DNA from: Geomonas oryzae
Lineage (GTDB): Bacteria; Desulfobacterota; Desulfuromonadia; Geobacterales; Geobacteraceae
DNA length: 64,000 bases
Reading direction: 5' to 3'
Assembly: GCF_004117875.1 (NCBI RefSeq)
Contig: NZ_RAHW01000002.1
Span: forward strand, 310,001 to 374,000
This document shows positions 44,710 to 54,800 of the stretch, piece after piece (positions within the stretch are counted from its first letter, which is position 1; each line of letters starts with the position of its first letter). The translations under genes were made by a program, and so were the position numbers. The notes under the pieces are model-generated. The model made no database searches. It saw only the letters and a list, made by a program, of their open reading frames with translations, and was not told where the DNA came from.

Positions 44710-45567
44710 TTAGCCTCTCCTTCTCGGGTCGAGCGCGTCGCGGATACCCTCCCCTACCAGGTTGTAGGAGAGCACGGTCACCAGGATGGCGAGTCCCGGG
44801 AAAAGGGAAAGCCACCAGGCAAATTCTATGTAGTCCTTGCCGGAGGTCAGGATGTTCCCCCAGCTCGGCGTCGGCGGCTGCACCCCGATGCCTAGAAAGG
44901 AGAGCGCCGACTCGGTGAGTATGGCGCCGGCAACGCCGAGCGTCGCCGAAACCAAAACCGGCGAAAGCGCGTTGGGCAGGACATGGCGGAAGATGATGCG
45001 CAGATCCGACGCCCCGAGCACCCGGGCGGCCAGGATGAAGTCGCGGCTCTTAAGCGAGAGAACCTCGGCACGCACCAGACGCGCCACCCCCATCCATCCG
45101 GTAAGTCCGATGATCACCATGATGTACCAGATGGAGGGCTCCAGCATGGCGATGACGGCAAGGATCAGGAAGAAGGTCGGGAAGCAGAGCATGATGTCGA
45201 CAAGGCGCATCAGCACGGAGTCGATCCAACCGCCGTAGAACCCGGCGAAAAGCCCCACCACGGTGCCGACCACTACGGCGATGCCGACCGCGACGAAACC
45301 CACCTTCAGGGATACGCGTGCGCCGTAGACTACGCGGGTGAAGACGTCACGCCCGAGTTCATCGGTGCCGAACCAGTGTGCCGTCGATGGGGGCAGCAGC
45401 ACGTGCCATGCGTCGATGGTGTCCGGGCTGTAAGGCGTAACGAGGGCCGCCGCCAAAGACAGCAGGAACAAAACCGCGATGATGATAAGTCCCGCAGTGG
45501 CGAAACGGTTGGTCGTGAAACGCTCCCAGAACTCCCTGGCCGGGCTGCTCACCTTGTTTGCACTCAT
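44710..45567 (-). CDS. ABC transporter permease, OppC/DppC type
   Basis: 285 residues with an N-terminal cytoplasmic segment, a first membrane helix (FATAGLIIIAVLFLLSLAAAL), then the ABC permease core. The cytoplasmic coupling loop is VRAEVLSLKSRDFILAARVLGASDLRIIFRHVLPNAL, the EAA motif that docks to an ATPase. Typical of peptide/nickel permeases of the DppC group. Three bases separate it from the OppB-type gene upstream, so the two form the membrane channel. No ATP-binding subunit gene lies next to it. Confidence 0.92.
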   Translation of the reverse strand: MSANKVSSPAREFWERFTTNRFATAGLIIIAVLFLLSLAAALVTPYSPDTIDAWHVLLPPSTAHWFGTDELGRDVFTRVVYGARVSLKVGFVAVGIAVVVGTVVGLFAGFYGGWIDSVLMRLVDIMLCFPTFFLILAVIAMLEPSIWYIMVIIGLTGWMGVARLVRAEVLSLKSRDFILAARVLGASDLRIIFRHVLPNALSPVLVSATLGVAGAILTESALSFLGIGVQPPTPSWGNILTSGKDYIEFAWWLSLFPGLAILVTVLSYNLVGEGIRDALDPRRRG

Positions 45568-45570
45568 CCC

Positions 45571-46551
45571 CTACCCCTTTCCGTGCCTGATCCTGGGATC
45601 GGCGAGGGCGTAGCTCACGTCGGCCAGGAGGTTGCCGATCAGGGTGAGGCAGGCGCCGATGACCAGGATCCCCATGACGAGGGGATAGTCGCGCGCCATG
45701 ACGCCCTGGTAGAAGAGCTGCCCCATTCCCGGGATGGAGAAGATGGTCTCGAAGATGACGCTGCCGCCGATCAGGGCGGGTAGCGAAAAGCCGAGCAGGG
45801 TGATCACCGGGAGCAGCGCGTTTTTGAGGGCGTGCCGGTAGATGACCACGCGCTCCTTCACCCCTTTGGCGCGGGCGGTGGTGATGTAGTCCTGCGAGAG
45901 CACCTCGATCATGGTGGAGCGCATGTAGCGCGACAAGCCGGCAAGGCTCCCGAAGGTGGCGATGGCGATGGGGAGCACCAGGTGTTTCGCGAGATCGAGG
46001 ACGCGCCCGAAAAAGGGTAGCTGCTCGCTGCCGAGCGAATGTATGCCCGAGATCGGGAGCCAGGAGAGTTTCACCCCGAAGAAGTACATGCACAAAAGGG
46101 CCAGCCAGAAGGTCGGCACGGCGAAACCGACGAAGACGAAGAACGAGATGGCGCGATCGAGCAGCGTGTCGCGGTGCACCGCCGCCAGGATGCCGATGGG
46201 AAGCGCTAGGCCGAATTCGAGGATCAGCGCGATCACGTTGAGCGAGATGGTGATCGGGATCCTTTCCTTGATCTTGTCGAGCACCGGGCGGTTGTCCGGC
46301 GCGAAGGAGCGGCCGAAGTCGAGCCGGGAGAGGTTACCTAGCCACTTGGCGTACTGCACGTGCAGCGGCTTGTCGAGTCCGTAGAACTCGCGCAGCCTCG
46401 CCCGCGACTGGGCCGAGACCTTCGGGCTCATCGCCGTCTGCATCTCCACCGGTTCGCCCGGTGCGAGATGAATCACCGTGAAGGTGATCAGCGTGATCCC
46501 GAGAAGCAGCGGGATCAGCATCAGAATTCTTTTTATCAGGTAGTTGGCCAT
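45571..46551 (-). CDS. ABC transporter permease, OppB/DppB type
   Basis: 326 residues: the classic DppB start [35 protein letters not shown], six membrane helices and the EAA coupling loop [37 protein letters not shown]. It is the partner of the OppC-type permease three bases downstream and is preceded six bases upstream by a peptide-binding lipoprotein gene. Confidence 0.94.
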   Translation of the reverse strand: MANYLIKRILMLIPLLLGITLITFTVIHLAPGEPVEMQTAMSPKVSAQSRARLREFYGLDKPLHVQYAKWLGNLSRLDFGRSFAPDNRPVLDKIKERIPITISLNVIALILEFGLALPIGILAAVHRDTLLDRAISFFVFVGFAVPTFWLALLCMYFFGVKLSWLPISGIHSLGSEQLPFFGRVLDLAKHLVLPIAIATFGSLAGLSRYMRSTMIEVLSQDYITTARAKGVKERVVIYRHALKNALLPVITLLGFSLPALIGGSVIFETIFSIPGMGQLFYQGVMARDYPLVMGILVIGACLTLIGNLLADVSYALADPRIRHGKG

Positions 46552-46557
46552 AATCGC

Positions 46558-48150
46558 CTATTCCACGTACCACTTGATGAAGTTGTGCATGATCCCCGCA
46601 GGAGCGGGCTCGATCCCCTTGATCCTGGAGGAGACCACCGGCAGGGCGTCCGGGACGTACAGGAACGTGTAGGGCTGGTCCTTCGCGAGGATCTCCTGGA
46701 TCCGGTAGTAGCAGTCGCGCCGCTTCTCCATGTCGAAGGTACCCCTCCCCTCCACGATGAGCCGGTCAAGCTCCGGGTTCTTGTAGTTGATGAAGTTGAG
46801 TTCCTTCGGGCCGGTCTTCGAGGAGTGCCAGACGTCGAACAGGTCCGGGTCCTGGGAGATGGTCCACCCGAGGAGCACCGCCTCGAACTTCCCCTTGTCG
46901 ATGAAGTTGGTGAGAAACGACGCCCATTCCACCACCCGGATCTTCACGTCGATGCCGACCTTCTTCAGGCGCATCTGGATGATCTGGGCCGCCTTCAGAC
47001 GCTGGTCGTTTCCCTGGTTGGTCAGGATGGTGAAGCTGAGCGGTTTGCCGTCCTTCGCCAGGATGCCGTCCGCCCCCATGACGTATCCAGCCTCACGCAA
47101 GAGGGCCTGGGCGCGCGCCGGGTCGTACGCGGGGTCGTTTTCCACCTTCGCCTTGTAGGCCCAGGTCCCGGGCTTGTAGGGGCCGTGGGCGATCTGCCCC
47201 ATCCCGAGCAGCACCCCCTGGATGATCTCTTCCTTGTTGATGGCGCAGGTGATCGCCCGGCGCACCCTCGCGTCCTGGAACATGGGGAGGCGCAGGTTAT
47301 ACCCGAGGTAGGTGTAGGCGGAGGCCGGGTAGCGGTACTTGTTGAAGCGCGCCAGGAACTCCTTCGTGTTGGTCTGGCGCTGGTACTGCACCGGGGAGAG
47401 CCCCATCATGTCGACCCCGCCGGCCTTCAGCTCCATGTACATGGTGGAGCTGTCGGGGATGATGCGGTAGACGTAGCGGGAAAGGCGCGGCTTCCCCTCC
47501 CAGTAATTCGGGTTCGCCTCGAGGATCAGGCGCTGTCCGGGGATCCACTCCTTGAAGGTATAGGGGCCGGTGCCGATCGGGCTGCGCGCGAGCGGACTCT
47601 TGGTGATGTCCTTACCCTCCAGCAGATGGGCGGGGAGGATGTTCATCCCCCAGGAGGCGAGAGCCGGCGCGAAAGGCTTCGCGTAGCGGACCTTGAAGGT
47701 GTAGTCGTCAGGCGCCTCGGCACTCTGCACCTGCTTGAAATCCTCGGCGTACGCGGTCGGGGTCTTGGGATCGACGGTGACGCGGTAGGTGTAGAGCACG
47801 TCGCGCGAGGTGAAATCCTTGCCGTCGTGCCACTTGACGCCGCGGCGCAGGTGGAAGGTGATCTGCAGGCCGTCCGGGGAGACTTCCCAGGACTCGGCAA
47901 GGTCACCCTCGAGCTTCAGGTTCTTGTCGTAACGGACCAGGCCGTTGTAGACGAGCCCGGCGATGTCGCTCGACGAGGTATCGGTAGCGAGGGTCGGGAT
48001 GAGGGTCGAAGGCTCCCCTATGCTCCCGGTGACGAAGGAGGAACCATTGGCGCCGGGTCCGCGGCTCCCGGCCCGGTCCGCGGGCGCACCCTGGCTGCAG
48101 GCGGTCAGCGTCAGAAGGACGAGGAGGAGAAGGCGACGCAGCGGGATCAT
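46558..48150 (-). CDS. Peptide-type solute-binding lipoprotein (SBP family 5)
   Basis: 530 residues from ATG 48150. A lipoprotein signal ends in LLTLTAC-S, so the mature protein is anchored to a membrane. The body is an extracellular solute-binding protein family 5 domain: IGEPSTLIPTLATDTSSSDIAGLVYNGLVRYD, LAESWEVSPDGLQITFHLRRGVKWHDG and TGPYTFKEW are typical. Such proteins bind oligopeptides, dipeptides, nickel chelates or other ligands; the ligand is not clear. The start overlaps the stop of the TPR lipoprotein gene by four bases, and the permease genes follow directly. Confidence 0.94.
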   Translation of the reverse strand: MIPLRRLLLLVLLTLTACSQGAPADRAGSRGPGANGSSFVTGSIGEPSTLIPTLATDTSSSDIAGLVYNGLVRYDKNLKLEGDLAESWEVSPDGLQITFHLRRGVKWHDGKDFTSRDVLYTYRVTVDPKTPTAYAEDFKQVQSAEAPDDYTFKVRYAKPFAPALASWGMNILPAHLLEGKDITKSPLARSPIGTGPYTFKEWIPGQRLILEANPNYWEGKPRLSRYVYRIIPDSSTMYMELKAGGVDMMGLSPVQYQRQTNTKEFLARFNKYRYPASAYTYLGYNLRLPMFQDARVRRAITCAINKEEIIQGVLLGMGQIAHGPYKPGTWAYKAKVENDPAYDPARAQALLREAGYVMGADGILAKDGKPLSFTILTNQGNDQRLKAAQIIQMRLKKVGIDVKIRVVEWASFLTNFIDKGKFEAVLLGWTISQDPDLFDVWHSSKTGPKELNFINYKNPELDRLIVEGRGTFDMEKRRDCYYRIQEILAKDQPYTFLYVPDALPVVSSRIKGIEPAPAGIMHNFIKWYVE

Positions 48151-49865
48151 TTCTCGCCGGCTTCCTGTCGGCAGTGCTTGATCTTCTCGGCGAGCTCGGC
48201 GCTTTGCTCCGGCTCCATCTTCTGCAGCTTCTTGTAGAGCGGCAGCGCCTTCTTGTAGGCCCGGACGGCGCAGTAAGCATCGGCCAGGTGCCCCATGACG
48301 ATGGCGTCGCCGTCGGAAAGTTCGACCGCACGCTCGAGTTGGGTAACCGCGTCGTTGTAGCGCTTGAGCTTGAAGTAGGTCCACCCGAGGCTGTCCAGAA
48401 TGAACCCGTCGTCCGGTTTCAGTTCGACCGCCTTTTTAAGGTAGGTAAGCGCCTCGTCCAGGTTCACCCCCATCTCCGCGTAGGTGTACCCGAGGTAGTT
48501 GAGCGCCTGCGCGTCGTTCGGGGTCGCGGCGATGACCTTCTTCATCATGTCGACGGAGAGTTCCTTCTGTCCCAGCTTGTCGTACATGATGCCCAGCCGG
48601 AACAGGACGCGCGGGTCCGCCTGGAGCTTCGCGTCCATCGACTTCAGGGTGTTGATGCCGAGCTGGTACTGCTCCATAGACTCGTAAAAACCGGCCAGGT
48701 GCAGGTAGGCTTCGATGCGGGAAGGCTGCTTCGCGATCTCCTCAAGCAAAAGGGTGACCCCTTTTTCCGGATGCCCCTTCTCCTTGTACAGGTAGGCCAG
48801 GTGCCCCAGAGAGTCCAGGTAATAGGCGGAGTCCCGCGGGATCATCTGGAACTGCTCGATGGCCTGATCTACGTCCTCTTTCTCCTCGAAGGCACTGGCG
48901 AGATAGAAACGGACCTGCTGCGCGTCCGGCTCGGCCTTTAAGATATCCTGGAAGACCTTGATGGCCTCGTCGTAGCGCTCAAGCTCGAGCAGCAAAAGCC
49001 CTATCTTGCGGGAGTTTTCCAGTGAACGCCCACCCTTTTGCTGCAACAGGGCGAGGGCCTCGTCCAGGCGCTTTTGCTGGATGTAAAGCTGCACGAGGTG
49101 CTGGATCACGTTGGCGTTGTTCGGGTTTATCTCGAGAAGGTCCTTGTAGCTGTCGATGGCGTCAGGGATGAGTCCCTGGGTCTCCTGGGAGATCCCCATC
49201 TCGATCAGGGCCTGCTCGAAGTCGGGCTTTATCTCGATGGCCTTCTTGTAATAGGTGAGCGCCTCCTTCGGCAGACGCATCTGCTCGTAGGTCTTGGCGA
49301 GGTAGTAGTAACCAAGCGCCGAGTCGGGCGAAGCCTTCACCAGTGCCTTCAGCGTGTCCACCGCCTGCTCGTACTCGAAGCTCTTCAGGTAGTAGATGGC
49401 GACGTGCAGGTAGACGTCTTCCTTGGAAGGATCGAGCTCGATCACCTTCTTGTAGTGCTGGACCGCCTCTTTTTCGCGCTGCAGCGTCATCAGGATGTTG
49501 CCGCAAAGAAGCTGTGCCGGCACGGACGACGGGTCGATGGCGATGGCGGCCTGGCATTCCACGAGCGCTTCTTCCGGACGGTTTTGCTGGAGGTAGATCT
49601 GGGCCGATGTGTGATGCAGGAACGCGGAGCCAGGATCGGCCGCTATCCCCTCGCGCAATAAGACCTGCGCGGCGTCCAGGTCACCTTCGGCCGCCCGCAG
49701 CCTCGCGAGAGCGAACAGGTACATGGTCTTCCCGCCCCCCGGGGGCGGAGCCGGCGCGGTGATGGCGCCCAGATCGGCGAGCGGATTCGAAACCGGAGCT
49801 TGCTCCGTGGCGCAGGCGTTGATCAACAGGGGTAGAAAAAGGAGCGGCAGACACTTCTTGGTCAT
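48147..49865 (-). CDS. TPR-repeat lipoprotein
   Basis: 572 residues from ATG 49865. Its lipoprotein signal is MTKKCLPLLFLPLLINAC, so the protein is lipidated at that cysteine. The rest is a long run of TPR repeats (roughly a dozen, e.g. EEALVECQAAIAIDPSSVPAQLLCGNI, EEALTYYKKAIEIKPDFEQALIEMG), a right-handed superhelix for protein binding. It overlaps the solute-binding gene by ATGA, so both are made together. A docking role for the transporter or the cell envelope is likely but unproven. Confidence 0.9.
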   Translation of the reverse strand: MTKKCLPLLFLPLLINACATEQAPVSNPLADLGAITAPAPPPGGGKTMYLFALARLRAAEGDLDAAQVLLREGIAADPGSAFLHHTSAQIYLQQNRPEEALVECQAAIAIDPSSVPAQLLCGNILMTLQREKEAVQHYKKVIELDPSKEDVYLHVAIYYLKSFEYEQAVDTLKALVKASPDSALGYYYLAKTYEQMRLPKEALTYYKKAIEIKPDFEQALIEMGISQETQGLIPDAIDSYKDLLEINPNNANVIQHLVQLYIQQKRLDEALALLQQKGGRSLENSRKIGLLLLELERYDEAIKVFQDILKAEPDAQQVRFYLASAFEEKEDVDQAIEQFQMIPRDSAYYLDSLGHLAYLYKEKGHPEKGVTLLLEEIAKQPSRIEAYLHLAGFYESMEQYQLGINTLKSMDAKLQADPRVLFRLGIMYDKLGQKELSVDMMKKVIAATPNDAQALNYLGYTYAEMGVNLDEALTYLKKAVELKPDDGFILDSLGWTYFKLKRYNDAVTQLERAVELSDGDAIVMGHLADAYCAVRAYKKALPLYKKLQKMEPEQSAELAEKIKHCRQEAGEK

Positions 49866-50019
49866 GGGGTACCTGTGGCTTCGGTAGATTTGGGGCAAAA
49901 ACCTAAAAAACGCGGCACCCTCTCTGGATACAGTATCCGTGGGTGGCGCGGTTAATTACCATGAAAGCTAGCATAAATAGGTAGCAGCGTCAAACAACAT
50001 TTAGCTGCATTTTAGGAGG

Positions 50020-50047
50020 TTGCGCCGCAAATGCGGTATGGTACTAT
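50020..50047 (+). promoter_or_regulatory. Possible promoter for the kinase/symporter-phosphatase operon
   Basis: TTGCGC (50020-50025) and TACTAT (50042-50047) are 16 bases apart, 34 bases before the ATG at 50082. The divergent TPR gene starts at 49865, and the 216-base gap between the two shows no other clear element. Confidence 0.35.
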
Positions 50048-50081
50048 TCTCAAATGAAATCATCATCTTACCGGTAAAACG

Positions 50082-51644
50082 ATGATCCTAAACGTTATAA
50101 AATCGCTACTTGAAGCTAAGGCCTACCCAGACCCGACGACGAAAGTGCGCCTGGTAGAGACGCACGTCTCCTTCATATTCCTCACCGATCACTTCGTCTA
50201 CAAGGTGAAAAAGGCGGTAAATTACGGCTTTCTCGACTTCACCACCGTCGACAGGCGCCGCTTCTACTGCAACGAGGAAGTGCGCCTGAACCGCCGTCTT
50301 TGTCCGGAGGTCTACCTGGGCGTTGTCGAACTGCGCGACAGCGAGGACGGACCGGGTTTCGGCGGTACCGGTCCGGTGCTCGACTACGCCGTGAAGATGC
50401 GGCGCCTGCCGCAGGAGCGCATGCTCGACAGGCTCCTTGCCGAAGGGAACGTCGAAGTCCGCGACATGACGCGCATCGCACAGGCGGTCGCCCGCTTCCA
50501 CGAGGGGGCCGAACGCGGTCCGGCGATCGACGCCTGCGGAGAAACCGGCGTTATACGCGAGAACTGGGAGCAGAATTTCCGACAGGCGGCCCCCTTCGTA
50601 GGTGTAACCGTCTCAGCCCCCCAGATGACGGAGATCCGGCAGTGGGTGACCTCCTTTCTCCGGGAAAACGACGCACTCTTTCGGGAGCGGGTGACCGGTG
50701 GCTTCATCAGGGACTGCGACGGCGACCTGCACTCCGGCAACATCTGCCTCACCGACCCGGTTTGCATCTTCGACTGCATAGAGTTCAACGAGAAGTTCCG
50801 TTACATCGACACGGCGGCGGACCTCGCCTTCCTGCTCATGGACCTGGAATACGCCGATCGAAAGGACCTGGCCGTCGAGCTTCTTAACGCCTACCAGGCG
50901 GCAAGCGGAGACGTCGGGATGGCGCCGCTGCTCGACTTCTACAAGGCCCAGCGCGCCTTCGTGCGCGGCAAGGTGACCAGCCTGCGCCTCGAGCACGCGT
51001 CCCTCACCGAGACGGAGCGTATCGAGGTAAAAGACGCGGCGCTCCGCTACTTCAGGCTGGCGCGCGGCTACACCTTGAGGGCAGGAATGCGCCCCATGCT
51101 CGTCCTCACCTGCGGGATGATCGGAAGCGGCAAGAGCACGCTCGCCCGCGCGCTCAGCCGGGAGCTCGGGTTCGCCCTCAAGCGCTCCGACGTGGTGCGC
51201 AAGGAACTGGCCGGCGTTCCCGCTGCGGGAGCGGCGCCCACCCGGTCCTACCGCGCAGGGATCTACAACAGCGAAATGGACCAGGCCACCTACGACGCAC
51301 TCCTGAAAGAGGCGGAGCGCTCGCTTTCCCGGGGTGAAGGGATGGTGGTGGATGCCACCTTCCGGCGCATTGCGGACCGGGAGCGCTTCCGCGAGCTCGC
51401 CTTGCGGCTCGGCGTGCCGTTTCTGCTCGTCGAGACGCGCTGTTCCGAGGAGGTCGCGCGCCGGCGCCTGGAGGCCAGAAACGGCGATGCCGCAGAGGTA
51501 TCGGACGCGCGTTGGGAACATTACCGCCAGTTGGAGGCGGAGTTCGAGGCGCCGCGGCCGGGCGAGGCAATCGTCGTCGACAGCGCCCTTCCCGTGGGCC
51601 AAGGGGTCGACCTGGTGATCGAGGCAGCGGGGTTACCGTCATGA
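50082..51644 (+). CDS. Two-domain protein: APH-like kinase plus P-loop kinase
   Basis: 520 residues. The N-terminal ~330 residues resemble the aminoglycoside-phosphotransferase/choline-kinase fold, with the catalytic loop IRDCDGDLHSGNICL (Asp and Asn) and the metal site FDCIEFNEKFRYIDTAADLAF. The C-terminal ~170 residues are a P-loop NTPase with Walker A CGMIGSGKSTLA and a zeta-toxin/kinase-like layout. This fused arrangement is widespread but mostly uncharacterised; the substrate is unknown. No strong ribosome site precedes ATG 50082. Its stop overlaps the next gene by ATGA, so it is translationally coupled to a small membrane protein and then to the symporter-phosphatase. Confidence 0.88.
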   Translation: MILNVIKSLLEAKAYPDPTTKVRLVETHVSFIFLTDHFVYKVKKAVNYGFLDFTTVDRRRFYCNEEVRLNRRLCPEVYLGVVELRDSEDGPGFGGTGPVLDYAVKMRRLPQERMLDRLLAEGNVEVRDMTRIAQAVARFHEGAERGPAIDACGETGVIRENWEQNFRQAAPFVGVTVSAPQMTEIRQWVTSFLRENDALFRERVTGGFIRDCDGDLHSGNICLTDPVCIFDCIEFNEKFRYIDTAADLAFLLMDLEYADRKDLAVELLNAYQAASGDVGMAPLLDFYKAQRAFVRGKVTSLRLEHASLTETERIEVKDAALRYFRLARGYTLRAGMRPMLVLTCGMIGSGKSTLARALSRELGFALKRSDVVRKELAGVPAAGAAPTRSYRAGIYNSEMDQATYDALLKEAERSLSRGEGMVVDATFRRIADRERFRELALRLGVPFLLVETRCSEEVARRRLEARNGDAAEVSDARWEHYRQLEAEFEAPRPGEAIVVDSALPVGQGVDLVIEAAGLPS

Positions 51645-51889
51645 AAAAGAGACTGAAGGAACTGGTGATACACCGGCTCAAATTGAAGGACACCTGGGTC
51701 ATCTGCTTCGTGCTCGGCCTGGTCATGATGAACTACCCGTTTATCAGCATCTTCAACAAGGAGGTCCTCCCCTTCGGGATACCGCTTCTCTACCTGTACC
51801 TGCTGGTCGGATGGAGTTTTTCCATCTTCATCGTCTACCTTTTCAGCCGCGCCGCGCGCCGCGACAGCGATACCAAGGGGCACCTTTGA
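51641..51889 (+). CDS. Small two-helix membrane protein, possible symporter small subunit
   Basis: 82 residues: a basic N-terminus, helix 1 TWVICFVLGLVMMNYPFISIF, a short loop and helix 2 IPLLYLYLLVGWSFSIFIVYLF, then a charged tail. It overlaps the upstream kinase gene by four bases and its stop codon overlaps the symporter ATG by one base. Tiny two-helix proteins with this FxNxxxxPFGIPLLYLYL pattern commonly precede large SSF-family symporters and look like a small subunit. That pairing is what I infer here. Confidence 0.82.
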   Translation: MKKRLKELVIHRLKLKDTWVICFVLGLVMMNYPFISIFNKEVLPFGIPLLYLYLLVGWSFSIFIVYLFSRAARRDSDTKGHL

Positions 51890-54800
51890 TGCTTGAGGTC
51901 AACTGGGTCTGGGGCACCGCCCTGCTCTACATAGCCCTCCTCTTCCTGGTCGCCTACTACGCCGACCAGCGGCAGAAGGCCGGGCGCAGCATCACCGCCA
52001 ACGCCTGGGTCTACTCCCTCTCCATCGCGGTCTACGCCACATCCTGGACCTTCTACGGCAGCGTCGGGAAGGCGGCCACCACCGGGATCGACTTCCTCCC
52101 CGTTTACCTCGGCCCCACCCTGACCGCCTTTACCTGGTGGTTTCTGCTGAAGAAGATGGTGCGCATCTCCAAGGAGAACAACATCACCTCCATCGCCGAC
52201 TTCATCAGCTCCCGCTACGGTTCCTCGCAGTGGCTGGGCGCCATCATCACGGTGATCACGGTCATGGGGGTGATGCCCTACATCGCCCTGCAGCTGAAAG
52301 CGGTCTCCACCTCATTCACCATCATCACCGGCTACCACGACTTCCACCTGGGGTTCATGGAGCGGGTCTACATCCCCTCCCCGCACCCCGGGCTTTTCAC
52401 GGCGCTGCTGCTCGCGGTGTTCAGCGTGCTCTTCGGTGCGAGACACCTGACCTCTACCGAGCGCCACGACGGCCTCGTGGCGGCCATCGCGCTCGAGTCG
52501 GTGGTGAAACTCGTCGCCATGCTGGTGGTCGGCGCCTTCATCACCTACTTCGCCTTCGACGGCATGGGGGACATCTTCTGGCGCATGTTCCAGAAGGAGC
52601 CGCACACGCTGTCGCGCCTCGTCACGCTCGACGCCACCGGGGAGAACTCCTACGCCTCGATGTTCAGCATCCTCGCGCTCTCGATGAGCGCAGTCATGCT
52701 CCTGCCGCGTCAGTTCCAGGTCATGGTGCTGGAAAACGCGCACGAGGCGCACCTGAACAGCGCATCCTGGCGCTTTCCCGCCTACATGTTCCTCATGAAC
52801 CTGTTCGTCATGCCCATCGCCCTCGCCGGGATCCTGATGACCGGGAGCAACAACGGCGCCGACTATTTCGTGCTCACCCTGCCGATGCGGCTCGATTCAC
52901 CGTGGATCGCCCTGGTCGCCTTCCTGGGCGGGTTCTCGGCATCGGCCGGAATGGTGATGGTCGAATCCATCGCGGTCTCCACCATGCTTTTGAACCACGT
53001 GCTGATGCCGGTCGTGATCCGCTTCAGGCCGCAGTCCTGGTTTCCCCTCCTGCTCATCAACCTGAAGCGCTTCGGCATCGTGCTCGTCATCCTGCTGGGC
53101 TACCTGTACCAGAGCGCGGTAGGCGAGAGCTACATGCTCGCCAACATGGGCCTCATCTCCTTCTCCGCCGCGGTCCAGTTCGCCCCCGCCCTGATCGGCG
53201 GCCTCTACTGGCCGCGCGGCAACAAGGCGGGCGCCATAACCGGGCTGTTGCTCGGCTTCGCGGTCTGGTTCTACACCCTGCTCCTCCCCTCCGTGCTGCA
53301 GGCGGGAGGCTGGCAGACCGACCTTTTGCTCTACGGCCCGTTCGGGATCGGGATTTTGCGCCCCCAGGCGCTCTTCGGGCTGACCGGTCTCGACGAGTTC
53401 ACCCACACGCTCTTCTGGAGCATGTTCATGAACATCGCGGCCTACCTCTCCCTCTCCATCCTCCTTGGCCAGGGTGAGAAGGAGAGCGAACAGATGAACC
53501 GCTTCGTGCGGGTCTTCTCGTCGGAGGGGACACCGCAGTGGGAGACCAAGCGCCTCTCGAAACCGGTCACCATCGTGCAGTTCGTCACCCTCATGTCCAA
53601 GTTCATAGGCGAGCAGCAGGCCCACGCCGCGATCGCGGACTACCTTGGGGAACGCGAGATCGACGGCAAGGGGGGGGTCTCCGAATTCGAGCTTCCGAAC
53701 CTGAAGCGCTTCGTGGAAAAGACCCTCGCCGGCTCGCTCGGTGGTGCCGCAGCCGGCGCCGTGGTGGAGAGCTTTCTCAGCGACATAGGCTCCAGGATGG
53801 AGCCGGTGTTCGACATATTTTCCACGGTGCGCACCTCGCGCGACCAAAGCCGCGAGGCCCTCTTCGTAAGGCTGCGCGCCTCGGAGATCATGAACCGCTC
53901 GCTGGAGCTCGACATCATCATGGGGGACCTCCTGGAGCTTCTTCTGCGCGAGTTCAAGCTCGACCTCGCCGTGATACGGCTTTTAAACGAGGAGTCGGTA
54001 CTGAAGGTCCGTTCCTACCGCGGCGTCGGCGGGGAAAGGATAACGGCGGAGGACCGCATCCTGGAGATAGACACCCACGTAGGCGAGGCGTTTCTCGGGC
54101 GCCGGACCGAATTCTTCAACGACACCGCCTTCATAACCAAGCCGATCGCCAAGGAGATCTTCCAGAAGGAGGGGATCAAATCCTTCGCCCACATCCCGAT
54201 CGCCAGCGAAGGGTCCCCGCCGGTCGGGGTGCTTTCGGTTTTCTCCCGCTCCATCATCGGCCTTTTCACCGAGCAGTTCGTCGAGCTCCTTGAAAGCCTC
54301 GCCGGGCAGCTCGCCCAGGCGGTGCGCATCGTCGAGGAGCGCGAGGCGAAGGAGCGCGAGCGGCGCCAGAAGGAGGCGGCGCTTCTTGAGAACGCGCGGG
54401 TCACCCGCGACCTCGAGCTAGCCAAGCAGATCCAGCTCTCGCTCCTGCCGGAAAGCCCACCGTCCCTCCCCGGGCTGCACATCGCCAGCCGCTGCGTCCC
54501 CGCCGCACACGTAGGTGGCGACTACTACGACTTCTTCCACCGCGGCACCGGGGTGATGGACGTGGTGATGGGGGACGTCTCCGGGCACAGCGTCGGGGCC
54601 GCCCTCATCATGGTCGAGACGAGGAGCGTACTGCGCGCACAGATGCAGGAGTCGAGATCCCCCAAGGACCTCCTGAAACTTTTGAACGAGCTTTTATACG
54701 ATGACCTGACCGGTGCCGAACTCTTCATCACCATGTTCTGCGCAAGGTACGACGACGCGAAGCGCGCCCTCACCTTTGCCAACGCCGGTCACACCCGCCC

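Noticed and set aside
46360-48237. 625-codon plus-strand frame opposite the transporter genes
   Set aside because: Antisense to the solute-binding lipoprotein and permease; no domain or ribosome site of its own.
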